DNA from: Torreya grandis
Taxonomy: Eukaryota > Streptophyta > Pinopsida > Cupressales > Taxaceae
DNA: 64,000 bases
Direction of reading: 5' to 3'
Assembly: GCA_037957365.1 (NCBI GenBank)
Contig: JARHVA010004908.1
Coordinates: 603,501-667,500, forward strand
Shown here: piece after piece, positions 39,197 through 52,151 of the stretch
Numbering within the stretch: position 1 is the stretch's first letter
Layout of the letters: every line of letters starts with the position of its first letter
Notes under the pieces: generated by a model
Database searches by the model: none
What the model saw: only the letters and a program-made list of their open reading frames with translations
Told to the model about the DNA's origin: nothing
Position numbers and translations under genes: made by a program

Positions 39197-40783
39197 GGTT
39201 ATGCAAAAAATATACCTATATTGCCTTTCAGAAGCATACTCATGTTTGTAGGCTAACCAAGGAGCTGATAGCCCATTCTAAAGATCTAAAACAAGTCCAT
39301 GTCTACAAAATAGCTCTTGAGGTGGTAGTATTGAAGGACTACCCATTCCATGTTCTTTGATTTTCTTAATAAGGTTACTCTCTTTGGCTATAATCATACC
39401 ATAGTCCTCTTAGAGAAGAGCATATCCTACTCCCAAAACTTTAAACAAGTCCTCCAATGAGATTTTTGGTTGATTGGTAACCTCTACCTACCCCAAAAAT
39501 TCATTAATTTGATCAACTATTACATCCATTTCCTCATCCTCTACATAAGATGGCAAGGAGTTGATAGCCTCAACCTCTTCATTCTCAACATAAGGTGGTA
39601 GCTCTATTTCCTCATCCTTTAAGGTATAAATTCCTCTTTCATATCTAAGAGGGGTACTAATAGAGATATCCTCTCCATAGATACATGTATCCTCCTCAAC
39701 AAATTCTTCTTGAAGCCTATTTGAGTCAACATTTTCCTCTTCTAGTTCCCATATGACATGCTCCCCTTCTTGAGTGTGAATGGTAGAAATGAAAGATGGA
39801 TCAAATTTTGATCTAACTTGAATTGTTTTAGTATCCTCATCATAGAGTAATCTCATGAATCTTGAAACCTTGAAATGCTTCACCTCTTCGACCTCTTTTG
39901 CTTGATCAGATGGACTAGGCATAATAAGATCCTCATGACAAAGGCTAGGCATGACATAATTTGAGTTCATAGCCCATAAAGGTTTACAAGTTTGAGATGT
40001 ATATGTTTCATGAGGAATGGTAGGTGGAGTGAGTGAAGGGACAACTATTTCTTGAGGAGGTAGGAATCTTGGAACTTTGAATGGAATAGGTGTAAGATTT
40101 GGTCGTATGGATAGGTCTTGAGGCATAAAAGGAATAGGTGTGAAACTTGGTACCTATATGGACTACTCTTTAGGGGAGAAAGCCATGAAACTAGGGACAT
40201 TAAATAGATTATCTTCCTCTTGATGAAGGTAGGTAGGTTTTTATGCCATTCTAGGTTCATTTTCACTTCTCCATAGTACTATCAAGCTCTCTAACACTGC
40301 GTTCTGATTCTTGATAGTTTGTTGCTCCATAACTAGCTCTTTTTTCTCTTGAAAGGTCTCTTGAACTAACTTTCAAGATGTAAAGGATAGATGAGGATAA
40401 TAATGACTTCAAATAGGTTGATAATTAAATTCTAAGGGAAGCATAAGTGGCATATATAAAGGCTATGGTGGGACACATGTAGGGACATGAGACTAAGGAC
40501 AATATTCTAGCTATCATTAAAGACTCATAATATTGTCTTTTATGCTTACAATGAAACCTCCAATATCCAACATACTATCTGAGATATTGTGGTGATTTTC
40601 CTTCTCAATGGGTGTCCATTCTTCCTTAATTAGTTGTAATGACTCCCTCACATGATGAATCAGGTGAGTAGGGATATCTTTGCCATAATACCTTCATGAG
40701 TACAACTCTAGTACATGTTTTTCAAAGCTCACTAAAGTCTGTCGAAGTGGCGATATCACTTGGGTAGCTGTAAAATCACCATG
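39197..40783 (-). pseudogene. Frame-preserved ORF relic of the LARD, unrecognised
   Basis: On the minus strand one reading frame can be followed for about 527 codons without a frameshift, broken by about 14 stops; the longest open part is 39488-40126 (212 codons). In order: an N-terminal part with LRQTLVSFEKHVLELYS near 40730; a coiled-coil-like ETFQEKKELVMEQQTIKNQN near 40350; a Pro-rich repeat VPSFTPIPF / LTPIPFKVPRFLPPQE near 40140-40050; a basic HFKVSRFMRLLYDEDTKTIQ near 39870; and an acidic tail with a duplicated LPPYVENEEVE / LPSYVEDEEMD near 39600-39540. After a stop it continues with SLEDLFKVLGVGYALL near 39450 and PPQELFCRHGLVLDL near 39320. There is no zinc knuckle, protease or pol motif. 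A gag-like structural role is only a guess from position and composition. Confidence 0.65.
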
Positions 40784-41141
40784 ATTAAGTTAGTTAGATG
40801 AGTAGGATTGCTCATGATAGGGATGGTAAGGGTAAATATTATGATGGATTAGCTATTCATACGAAATATCTAGGTAGTACTCCTACATCTATGACTAATA
40901 TAAGTCCTCATACTACTAGTGAGGATCATAGTGTGGTTGATCATATTGATCATAGTGAGGAGTATATAGGTCCATACTTAAACCAACCATTGGAGACCAT
41001 TATTAAGACAAATGATAAAATTAATCAATATTTTAAATGACACATGATGTTCATAACTAGCTTTGAGTTTCTAAAGTTTACACTAATATTTTGAATGCCT
41101 CCAAAAGCTAGTATGTAGGACCACAGTCCTATGGAGTGTGC
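40784..41141 (-). other. LARD leader between 5' LTR and ORF
   Basis: On the minus strand this follows the 5' LTR. A short palindromic stretch GGACCACAGTCC lies at about 41118-41129. The + strand ORF at 40798-41040 (80 codons, Asp/His/Thr-rich) lies antisense to the element and has no known motif; I cannot rule it out but do not call it. Confidence 0.4.
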
Positions 41142-44100
41142 TAGAAACTATTATCAATCTAAAGAGTACCCTATTTGAAGGTGTGAAAAAAAAAATTCTC
41201 TTAAACTAATATAATGAGATATTCTTAGAGTGTGGGTGACTCTAAACTGAGAATAAGCTCTAGAGAGGGGTGGTTCCCATGGATCTATCACCTATAACTA
41301 ATTATATGCTTGGAAAAAGGGAGAAAAATGGATAGAAAACTCATAAAAACATCTAAAGGTAGGTGATGCACAAGTGTTTTGAACACTTAAAATTTCACAT
41401 TACAGATTATCTGACACTTTCAAACATCTAAATATCACTTCACTCACTCTTTGATTAGCTTTCACATAAGTATTTCACAAAAGGAATTAATTAGCTATCA
41501 ATCAAGCATGGGAGGGTAGACTTTAGATCTTTTCCACTTCTAAATAAATTAACAGAATATCTATGGCACTTATAATGATATGTGAAAACTAAAAAACAAT
41601 TCATGAAGGTGAGAAAACATAGATAGAGGAAAAGGAAATAATACATTCACTTAACCACATAAATAAATTCATAGGACAAACTTCAATTCATCTTAAAAAT
41701 GAAGGAATTTAGTTTTTATTACATCAAATATGTGTTGACATACAAAATTGGCATATCCAAGGCATTCCAAAATCATAAGTCCCTATATTATTTAAAAATA
41801 GAAGCTATATGAAGTGAATGAGGAAGGAAGAGGGGACTAGCATGAAAACTAGTCATCAACGCCCTCATTTATAGCTCTAACTACGTATAAAGTTATTCTT
41901 GATTGCAAAAATCATGCAAAAATTCAATTCTCATGTGAATCCTCATGAAAGGAGGTCTTCTAATCATGAGAGTGGTGTATGATTATTTGTAGGAGTAAAC
42001 TTGTCATGTTGAAGGAGTCAAGTAGGCCTAATTTTGTGGAAAAGTCACTAATTGAAGCCTCAAATATCTATAAGATTCTCTATCCAAGAATGAAGGGTAG
42101 TTCCATGACTAAGTCTTCTAAAACATGCTTCTTGAATGCTCATGAACAAGTTTTTTGAAGATGAATTCAACATCTCTTCTTGAAGGTGCATGAAAATAAG
42201 CCTTATTTAGCATTAGAAACCTCCTTGAGTCTTCAAATTACCAATACATGGTCCTTTATTCATTTGGAAATCTTGGACAACACCATTAGAGACCTATAAA
42301 ACTCACACAAGTGTTAGAAAAAACCATAATCCTACATTTTATTCATGCTGCCTTCATCTTTCTCATGATTATGGTCTTGTTTAGAATTTTGGGAGAAATA
42401 TTCACCATCCTTATCTACATGAGGAATTTCTTATCCTAAAAATCATCTTAAGACCTCTTAATATTTCCCATATACCTCTCTAAAGCATTATAAGCTCCAC
42501 ATTTCATGAATTTGTTTGTTACTACCTTATTTTAGCTTTTATAATTCTCTATGGGAAATCCCTCTAGGTGATGATGCAAGAAAAAACCATGAGAAGGAGA
42601 TATTAGGAGTGTATAATGATTTTAAAGAGGTCTCATGGCCATTTTAGGGCATTTGAACGCATTAGAAGAGGTTTTGGGCAAATAACTCTCTTAGAAGGGT
42701 TTTGGAAGGGTTTCAAGCCTACAAATTCTTAGTGATCATTCATAAAGTAAAACCCTTAGATTAGCTCTCCACCACTAATATTTATTGCATTTATGCCTCT
42801 TATAACCCCTAAGAACATTTATCCCCATGCAACTTCTCCTAGTTATAATGAGCACAAGAAGGTGCTAATTGGTTTGAAAGTAGGCCATCTAGAGAGGGTT
42901 TGCTTCTTATCAATGGTTCATATCTCTTAGGGCCTTAATTGGAAAAATAATTTAAATAATTTAAATATAACTCAACTCCTACATCTTCCTCAAATACTTT
43001 TTCCCATGCATTTTCTTGTGGAAGATATAAACATGTTTTGAAGCCCCTTTTTTCCATGTCTATAATTTGGGAGGTCAAGTAGGATTTTCATCAAAAATGG
43101 CAATTTCATGGGCATGTGAACATTGTTTAATATTTTAGGATGTGGTATAAGTCTTAAAAAACCTTACTCAATAATTAATTATCCTTTATTCATGATTGAC
43201 CCCTTCCTTTCATGCTAAAATATGCAAACATAGTTCATTTGGGGCATCCATACAGTTGGTGTTAGCATATCACTACATGATGAGAAGCCTAAGGGATCCC
43301 TTAGTAATTTTGAAGTCTCTTATTAGGTTTAAAATATCCCCTCGTTCAATGGATGACCTAGGATTGTATCTTGATACAACTTCTATTATCTTGGTTGTAG
43401 TTTCTTAAGGAAAGGATGTAGGTTACTATTGAAAATATCTACTTTGAACTCACTCAAAACCCTAACTATGGATTTGAGAGTTTGAAATATTTTTTTGGAT
43501 TGACCTTATATCCATCATGCCTTAAAAATTTCCACTAGTTTCCTTCATATCCTATCTATATCTCCATATAACGTACTTATTTCCTTGATTGTAGGTTATC
43601 AAACTAATTGATTGTAGGTCATATTTTTCATGGTTGTAGGACTACTCAAAATAAAAAATATGACAGTAATTTTTGTCCTTGAGTCTCCTTAAAATTTTCT
43701 TTGACCTTCTCCATCACACCATTTACATGAAGTGTTTTACAAACAAAGCTTCATCTTTAGACCTATTTAAACACACTTCTTGCATTATAGTTTAGTATGG
43801 ATGAATTATGTAAAATATTGATTGTAGGTTTCCCTTTTCAAGGTTATGATGATGTTGTTTTACTTAGGCTTCATGTCCTTAATATTGAACCTCATTCAAA
43901 AGTCACTATGCTTTCAACTTCTTGATAGTTCAAGGAGAGGTCTAAGTTCTCCTTATTGACTATAAATGCATATGAGATAGCTATAGCACTATTTAATTTA
44001 GTCTTGTAGGGTTTTTAAGATATCAAAACCCATTATATGGTCACCTCTTTTATGTTACATGACTTGGATGGGAACATGCAATGATTGAGAAGACTATCAT

Positions 44101-46071
44101 TGATTTATTAACCTCAATAATGCCTTGATGTCATGTCAACATCATATGGATTATATTTTAAAAATTTAGGGGTACCTTTAGTATCATTTATATAGACTTA
44201 GACTATATATGCCCATAAATAAGGTTTAAAAATTGATTTGAACCTTTTTTAATTATTTATTGTACTTGATGAAAGTAATTACATAGACCATATGGAGGAA
44301 CCTTACTATTATTTATTGACTTAATCTTTCCATGGACTTTGACTATGTTCTTTTGATGTAGGTGATAATGTTTGCATAGTGTCAATATTTAAGATCAAGA
44401 CACCTACTTACTATACTTTCCTTTCACCCATATATGTATCTTTATCTCTTCGTATCATTATTTCTTTGAGGTTTCCCTCACCCTATTGATTTATTAATAT
44501 TCATATCTAGCCCCTAAATATTTGCTATTATTGTAGCACTATGTTATTAGCTATTCATGATGCTTTGATAGATATATCTCCCTTTTGACCATGCTTTTTA
44601 AGGTGTATCTTTTTCAAATTTACTCTTTTGAGATGAAACTAGGTGATGGATATGGGTTTGAGGGTGATATTATATGAATGGATAATGGAAACATGATGGA
44701 GGGTGAAAAAAGAACAACATAGTGAAAATGGTTATGTTTAAATAGTGGTATGAGGTGGAGGTGAGAAATAAGACCTTGGAAGCATTACAAAACCATGGTA
44801 AAGAGTTAAATATAAACATATACACATGATCAACACACCACCTAAATTTGGTAACCAATAGAGGAGGGCTACAGGCCAACACATGAAACCTAATAGTTTG
44901 CTAAAACCTCAAAATATGGAAAGAAACCTTAAAGAATGATAAAATAGGAATATTGAGACACTTTGAGAGCATGTGAATGGTATTCATGGACATGAAATAT
45001 TATTATACCTTGATAATTTTGAATAAATCATATGAGAACATGGTAGAAACCCTAAAAACACAAAATTAAGAAAAATTGAGGCTGCCTTCTTTTTCTATGA
45101 CTGTATAATTTCTTCTCTTAGGCATGTCATAAAATAGATTTGAATATATATTTTTACTTTCTCTAATTTACCTTAAAATTCATTAATAATAGATTAATGA
45201 TACCATGGAAATAAATATTATGTCCTCAATATTTTTTAACAACTTGAGTTTTCTTGAAACTCATCCTAGGTGAGGAAAAATTGAGAAAAACCACCTGCCT
45301 TTTTTGTTACAAGGCTAAAAAATTTGTCCTATATTCAACTAGATGGTTCATGAGAATGGATAATCCATTTAAAAAACCACCTAATCCATGATTAATCCCT
45401 CCAAGTTTAGTTTTTACACCCTAAAATTCAAACCTATCCCTTCCTCCAACAGACTATACCATCCTCAAACCTACAAGTAGGTCAATATGTGCAAGAAGGA
45501 AAGTGTCTATAGTGGAATTGTTTTGGGAAAGTAGGTCTTTAAACTACCACTGAATTTCTTTTAGATTCTCACCATGCCCTATTCTTCCAATTCTCTACTA
45601 CTTATGTACAAACTATGTACTTTTGGTTGAAATATGAAGGAAATAGTCTAATTTTGGCCTTTTGAAGCCAACTCAAATATTACACCACAAAAATCATGCA
45701 TAAATAATATTTTCAATAGTATTTTTTCATATTTAAATACTAATTTGGACCTTTTCCATGCTTTTAATCCAATAAATTAGCACGTGTGAGCTAGAGAAGG
45801 GCCTTTTGGGGCTTATACTAGCATTTAAACACCTTTTCAAGTTATAAAACCTTGGAATTAGGATATAATCATATTTTTTAACATATTTAATAGGAAATTT
45901 GAAATTATTAATTCCCTTATAATCTTTATTTTTGAAATTTAATACCAAAAATTTCTCTTTTAGGCTTAAAAATTACCTGTTTGACTAGCTTGACAAGGCT
46001 ACTGACAGGATTGGGAAAAGTTTCTAATTATGGGGGTTTGAATTTGGCCTTGATGGGAAAAATTACCAACA
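41142..46071 (-). repeat. LARD LTR, right copy (5' LTR in element orientation)
   Basis: 4930 bp, collinear with the left copy with many transitions and small indels. It ends CCAACA at 46071 (TGTTGG on the minus strand). No gene is visible within it; the + strand ORF at 43196-43408 and the minus ORFs at 44670-44882 and 45733-45948 lack conserved counterparts. Confidence 0.85.
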
Positions 46072-47529
46072 AGAACTATCTTTTATAAAATTTCATGACC
46101 ATTGGGTTGTCTCATTAGGGTTTTCACATGTGAGAAAATTTAAGAAATAAATAAGGGATTACCATAGTAATAATTAGTGGGCCAGCTTATTTTAGGTCTT
46201 ACTGGTGGTTATTTTACTATCAATGAAGAATAAGTGGTTATTAATGTAGCCTACCATATTGTAAATTTTTATTTATTTTTAATTCATAGGGAATGTCAAA
46301 ATTATTACTATCCTTATTTAAAGCATCAAAACAAAATATAAATATCAAAAAGATTATATCTTTTAGTTTTGATATTAAAATAACCACACATAAAAAAATT
46401 TAAATTAAATATACATCAAAATTTTGATGTTGGTACATATTCAAAATTTTCATTGTAAATTTTGGTTTTCTTCTCCCATTTTTAGATCATCAATTTTCCC
46501 AATTTCAATGTTCATATGTCATAAAAAATAGTCTAATGTTGTAGTGACTGAATTCAAATCCTTGTAAGTCCTTTATTGGGTGTTATATTATCAAGGTATC
46601 TCAAATAAACATGCCTTAAAATATGTGGTTTCCTTGATATATTTCAAACTTTTGATAATTCCAAACATTTCAAATTTGACAATTTTTAATATTATGATCT
46701 TTTAAAAGGTTAAATCTTGTTAGCTTCAGAGTAACTCTTATTTTATATAACCTCTAACTTTTTTTAATGTTATATTTGTAAAATAATAAAACCATATTAT
46801 TCATATACTTTGAAAATTCCATGCTTAAATTGTAAAATGTTTGAATTACAACTAGACTTTTAGAATAAATCAAAAGGAATTTTATTAGATTGAGCTAATT
46901 TATGAATACTTTTCAAATCTAATATAAAAACTAATATGGTAAAAAAAAAATTAAAAAATATATGGACAAGATTTGGATATTAATATCTACTTTATAATAT
47001 GATGATACATGTCAAAAATAATATGAAAATTGGTGATATATTGGTTACTTTTCACCTTTTCATTTTTCACATGAAAACTTGACAAGAATTCCATGCAATA
47101 TATTATAAACCTTTTTCATGTTACAACTATTATTAATGTAGGATAAACATATTAAAAATTCATATTTTAATTTTGTATATATTTTTAAATAATATATATT
47201 TTTATATCATAATGCAACAAAATATTCGATGACATATATTCCATTTTGTTTAGAATAAGCTTTTATTTTTTTAATAAAAAATACATTGGTAATGATCACA
47301 AGGGAATTGGGCTTGTTAAAATACATAAGTAAACTTAAATTATAATAATACTAGAAAAAATAATTCTTAACACATAAATTTTAAGACTTTTTAATGCATC
47401 AAAAATAACAAATAATGTTAAAACTTAAAATCCTTAAATTTTTGTATTTTTAAGAATTTAAAATCCAACTACCTTCACATTTTTAATGAGACATTTTTTT
47501 CAAGTCATCACAATTAAAATAGGATTTTC
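46072..47529. other. AT-rich unassigned DNA
   Basis: Extremely AT-rich, with no ORF longer than about 60 codons and no repeat pair visible. It may be interior of the old element proposed for 4940-48735. Confidence 0.45.
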
Positions 47530-48735
47530 ATGAAAGTGAAATAAGATATATCTAAAACTAATCCTACTTAATAATATCCAAGCTCAGAGAAGGAAATCAA
47601 CTAACAATCTAATTAGTAATACTTTGTTACATCAGGGTCATGACTAATAATGGATCCATTAAACTTGACTAAAGGGATATCTTACTACATAATAAAAAAG
47701 GAGAGGTTTTCAAGGCCTCTATTCAAAATTCATCATATAATAACCTTAGCTAGGTTTTACAATGTGATACATTTAAATTAGTTAATCTAATAAATAAACA
47801 TACAATCTAATCTAGTTCTCACCAAAGCTTGCGGAAAAAATGATGAAGATAATAAACCAGAAAATATAATTCTATTCAAGACAATATAAAAGTAATATAA
47901 TCAAGGAGAGATATAATTTAGTCCATTATTTATATAACATATACATATCAAAATTAAGGATCTATGAGTACACTTACCTTATTTTGTGACCTCAACATGC
48001 CTCAATCTCTCCCTTGGCCAATGGTGATTTTTAAGAGGTTATTGTGGCTTGTAAGTATCAAAAGGATAGATCAAATTTAGGCTAAAAGTTTTCTTCTATG
48101 AATCCAAGTTCTCCATAAGATATTATAAGTGATGAATCCTCCAAATGATATTATAAGTAGAGTTACAATCTATAATGATGTGCAATTTAATGATCCTCTC
48201 TTTATAAATGAAGTGAAGGGGGTATTTATATCCAAATATTGACCCTAAGCCCTCTTAGTAATTTAGCCAACAATTTTGATTAGGTTGACCTTGTTTGGTG
48301 GTAAAAATACATGTTATGCCTCAAACTATGTTGGCTTGGGTCTATAGAGTTCTATAATGTGATCTAGATTCCCATCAAGGTCAATCGGGTTGACATAGTA
48401 GGAAAAATGAGTAAAAGGGGTGTTTTATTGGGTAGGTGATATTTTATATGGTTAATTATTTATGGGAGTGTATAAGTAGGTTTTATTACTTAGATAATTA
48501 GATAAAAGTATTTTTTAGTGGTTTTAGATAATGGTATAGGGGTTAATAATCCTATCAAGTATGAAAGGTATGCCAACCCCTTTCCTGGTACACCCTTTAA
48601 GGTGTGTACTCAAAGAGATTGAGACTCAATAGGTTATTAAAAGAGAGAAAGTGTTAGTAAATGATAAATTTAAAAATATTATGTGTATACATATGCCCCA
48701 ATAAGAGCTCATCACATGTTATGTAGTTGTAATAT
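47530..48735 (-). repeat. 1.2-kb dispersed repeat, right copy
   Basis: Partner of 4940-6185, same orientation. It carries the same minus-strand splice-donor-like sequence, AAG-GTAAGT, with GTAAGT at 47972-47977, inside conserved text (ACCTCAACATGCCTCAATCT). No domain is visible. Confidence 0.5.
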
Positions 48736-49437
48736 GGGATGGTGCTTTGAGAAAGGACATAGCAACACAATTTTAAGATAATATATTACAATAAATAATG
48801 TAAATTGAAATGATAGTAAGGAAATAATTTAAATAATGTGAAAGTATCATATACATACCTTGACTTACCTTTATCACTGAGTGGTTGTCTTTTATATTTT
48901 TAGTCTTGATCATGGAGGGTACATTAACTACTTTGGACAAACCCTAAGGATGCAAAAATAAAGAGAAAAAAAACATAGGGAAATCAAAATAAATTAACTT
49001 TGCATAACTAAATAATTCACCTAAACAATTTGTAAGCTAGGGTGATAAATGATAAGTTAGAACCAAAATATCAAGGAAAAATGGATAAATTGAGAGTGAA
49101 AAAGGTAACCAAAAAGCCAAGGCTAGTAAATGATCAACAAATCAAAACAATTATACATTAGGTAAGAAAAGTAATAAACTAGATCAAACCAAGGACACAC
49201 ATAACTAAAATAATATATTCAACATAAATTTAAAAGAATTAAAAAATCATACTTAAATAAATATGGATAAATAAAATAGAGTAAAATAACATTGATGAAT
49301 GAGAAGTAATAATCCAACTCACTTTACAATGGAAAAACTGAATAGAAAAAAGGAATAAAATTATCCACACAAAAATGATAAAGTTAATTATGATTAAAAA
49401 TAAAACCAAGGAAATATGAAAATGATAAGGTGATTAT
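48736..49437. other. AT-rich unassigned DNA
   Basis: A-rich, no ORF or repeat recognised. It ends with ATTAT at 49433-49437, the target duplication of the next element. Confidence 0.5.
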
Positions 49438-49797
49438 TGATAGGTATCTGAAGAGTTTATACACAAGATTTATATCATGCAAACTAGAATAAGATATAAT
49501 ACTAAGATAGAAAATATTTTTACACAAATATATTATTATCTTCTTTTACACATTGACAAAATATTAAATATGACACAACATAATTATATAGGATAGCGTA
49601 TCCTATTATCTAGGAATACCACTAAATACTGAATCTCCTAGAATCTCTTGTAGGCTATTAAAAAAACATATTTACATGAAATATTTTTATTACATAGTAA
49701 TATCACTTCCAAATATAATATTTTATAAATAAACTTATATTTGTACTAATAAACTATTAATTACTAATTTTACAAATATAGATACTAATCTCCAACA
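49438..49797 (-). repeat. 3' LTR of the small copia-type element
   Basis: The 360-bp repeat matches 51782-52146, sharing TGATAGGTAT(C/T)TGAAGA, CATGCAAACTAGAATAAGA, CCTATTATCTAGGAAT and ACTAATCTCCAAC. Confidence 0.9.
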
Positions 49798-49807
49798 TTC
49801 CCACTTT
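49798..49807 (-). promoter_or_regulatory. Polypurine tract of the small copia-type element
   Basis: On the minus strand AAAGTGGGAA directly precedes the LTR start TGTTGGAG. Confidence 0.65.
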
Positions 49808-51767
49808 AGTTTTTACATGGTAAAACATACCCCTTTCTCTGATTGTAGCGTGCCACCTTTCTATTCTTATGGTCTACTCACTAATGGTTTTCCCTAGCTA
49901 GGACCAACAAACATACCCAATTAATTTTCTAGGTGTACTAATAACCTTTCATAATTAGTTTTCCAAGTTTACCAAAAGCCTTACACAATTGATTTTCCAA
50001 GTTCACCAAAAAATTAAATAATTGGTTTTTTAGGTTCAATAAAAACCTTACACAAATGGTTTTTCACAGGTTTAGAAATATCCTTTACATCATGATTTAT
50101 GAAATAAATTTATATCAACATTATAAAATGTTTATAAAAAATGGGTTACATGAGGAATACTCACAAGTGAATAGGAAAAAAATGAAATCCACAAAACACA
50201 ACTTAAACAAATGTCATCATACCAAAAGTGTGACATCGTCATTGATGATTAATGAGAGGTTGTTATTTGACCTCCTTCCTCCATTACCTCTAACCTCCTT
50301 CAGAGGAATATACCTACTCAGCTGATAAAGTTTTGAATCATAATTATTTTGACATTAGGTGTACTTCCCCCTTAATGTGAAATAATACACAGGACATTGG
50401 GGTTGCTTGCAAATGCATCCTTTTACAAGCAATTTTTTATTTTTTACACTTTTATAAAATGATGAATCAATTATAAAATATGAATATTGATAAAAATAAT
50501 TGATGAATTTTAAATCTTGACTTATTTTTATTTTGAAAATAAACCAAAAATTTGACACTTTAAATTTTTTGAAAATTTAAAATTATGAGAAATTTTTTAA
50601 GACTCGGACCATTTTGATATAAATTATATCAAAATATAAATATTTATATAAAATATTTGCAAAATAAAAAATACAAAATGTAAATAACCTTGGACTTTCT
50701 CAGACTTTTGAACGAGAGACCAAAGATAATTAATTAAAGACTCAAACTTGACTATACAAAATTCAAGTTGCATCAAAAAACTTACTATAACAAAAAACAT
50801 ATCTATATTAACTATAATCAATTATTTTTGACACATATACTAAAACATAAAGACCTTACCCATTAAAAAAGTATACTATATTAATAGACTTATATCCTAA
50901 TAAACTGACTCATACACGTGAAATACTCTAACATGTAGAGATATTCTAGGGAAGGATGAGTTGTTACATTAAATTCATAAATAATTCTCAAGTTGATGGA
51001 GATGAGATGACAAAAATAGTGAGCACAATGTTTGAAGAACAGACATTAACCTTGAACAACTCAAAGAAAATTTGAAATAAATTATTCATGTATTTAAATG
51101 AAGCATGACAACATAGGTGTAATCGAGAATGCCACTTGAAATGCATAGGATAAAAAAAAGCATTTGTTTTAGGAAGTTGAGGTTTGAATCCTATCACTAG
51201 GAGGAGTTCAAAATAGTTGTATTAGAACTTGCAATGAAAAATTGAATATGTCAATGCACAAATGATATAATAATCTATCTCATTAGCATGTAAGATTCAT
51301 TAAAATGTAATGAGTTATAGATGAATGTGTAGATTAGAACATATTTGTTTATGGGAAAAAATCATTGAATGATAGAATATTAGTTTTTCAATCTCCTTGA
51401 TGCTTTAAAAACTCCATTATAATGATTTGACACACAAAGTGTCAAAAAACTCCATAGATGGCTAAAAAATATCTTGCTTGGTGCTTTGCTTATCTACCTA
51501 TCATGAGAAGGTTGAACTAATGAAAATTGATCTTTGGTTAGTGGTTGAGAAAATTGATCTTATGCATGTAGTTAATACCTCATAAATCATAACTCCACAC
51601 ATATACTCATTCTCTATAAGATGAATATCAAATATGCAAATACACAAAAATAGAGATAATCAGAATATAATGCTTTTTTAGAAAACTTCCATGTACATGG
51701 GCATTGTAAATAACAATAATATCCTGTATAAAACTTCAAAACTATAGTACCAACACAAAACTAATAT
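49808..51767 (-). other. Interior of the small copia-type element, no recognisable gene
   Basis: ORFs at 50056-50325 (+, 89 codons) and 50355-50558, 50624-50821 and 50988-51197 (-) were read. None contains a protease, integrase, reverse transcriptase, RNase H or zinc-knuckle motif. The last one is in sense with the element and has FKWHSRLHLCCHASFKYM, which I do not recognise. Confidence 0.5.
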
Positions 51768-51781
51768 TGCTTTGATACCAA
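51768..51781 (-). promoter_or_regulatory. Primer binding site of the small copia-type element
   Basis: The minus strand reads TTGGTATCAAAGCA immediately after the 5' LTR end ACCTATCA. It matches the initiator-Met-tRNA site of copia element 1 and fixes the orientation of this element. Confidence 0.9.
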
Positions 51782-52146
51782 TGATAGGTATTTGAAGATA
51801 TTATATAAAGGATTTATCTCATGCAAACTAGAATAAGACATAATAATCAGATAGATAATATTTTTACATAAATATATTATTCTCTTTTATTACACACTAA
51901 CAAAATATTACATCTAACATAATACATTTATATAAGATAACATATCCTATTATCTAGGAATCCCACTAACTACTAGATCTCTTAGAATATCTCATAGATT
52001 ATTAACAAATCTATTTATGTGAACTATTGTTGTTACAAAAAAATATCACTCCCAAATATATTACATTACAAATAAACTAGTAACCATACGAAGAAACTAC
52101 TAGTAGTAAATACTAATTTACCAAATGTAAATACTAATCTCCAACT
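51782..52146 (-). repeat. 5' LTR of the small copia-type element
   Basis: The 365-bp partner of 49438-49797. Its outermost base has changed (CCAACT instead of CCAACA on the + strand), but the ATTAT duplication beyond it is intact. Confidence 0.9.
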
Positions 52147-52151
52147 ATTAT

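Larger units (their letters stand above)
33592..46071 (-). mobile_element. LARD-like LTR element with LTRs of about 5 kb
   Basis: Two direct repeats, 33592-38572 and 41142-46071, are collinear over nearly 5 kb (by eye about 80-85% identical) and surround a 2.57-kb interior. The interior holds one reading frame on the minus strand and no protease, reverse transcriptase, RNase H or integrase. Very long LTRs with a short interior define LARDs (large retrotransposon derivatives). On the minus strand the LTR reads TGTTGGTAATTTT at its start and ends ATTCTCA or TTTCTA. Orientation follows the ORF. I see no clean target duplication (AAATA left, AGAAC right), and no primer site I can name next to 41142. 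Confidence 0.8.
49438..52146 (-). mobile_element. Small non-autonomous copia-type LTR element
   Basis: LTRs of 360 and 365 bp (49438-49797 and 51782-52146) flank a 1984-bp interior. The target duplication ATTAT is perfect at 49433-49437 and 52147-52151. On the minus strand the LTR begins TGTTGGAGATTAG and ends ACCTATCA, and it is followed by TTGGTATCAAAGCA, an initiator-Met-tRNA primer site as used by copia elements. The other end shows a purine tract AAAGTGGGAA before the 3' LTR. The interior has no recognisable gag or pol domain in six frames, so mobilisation must have relied on enzymes supplied by another element. Total length 2.7 kb. Confidence 0.88.

Noticed and set aside
40798..41040. 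80-codon plus-strand ORF (Asp/His-rich) in the LARD leader
   Set aside because: It lies antisense to the element's main reading frame with no known motif; could not be supported as a gene.
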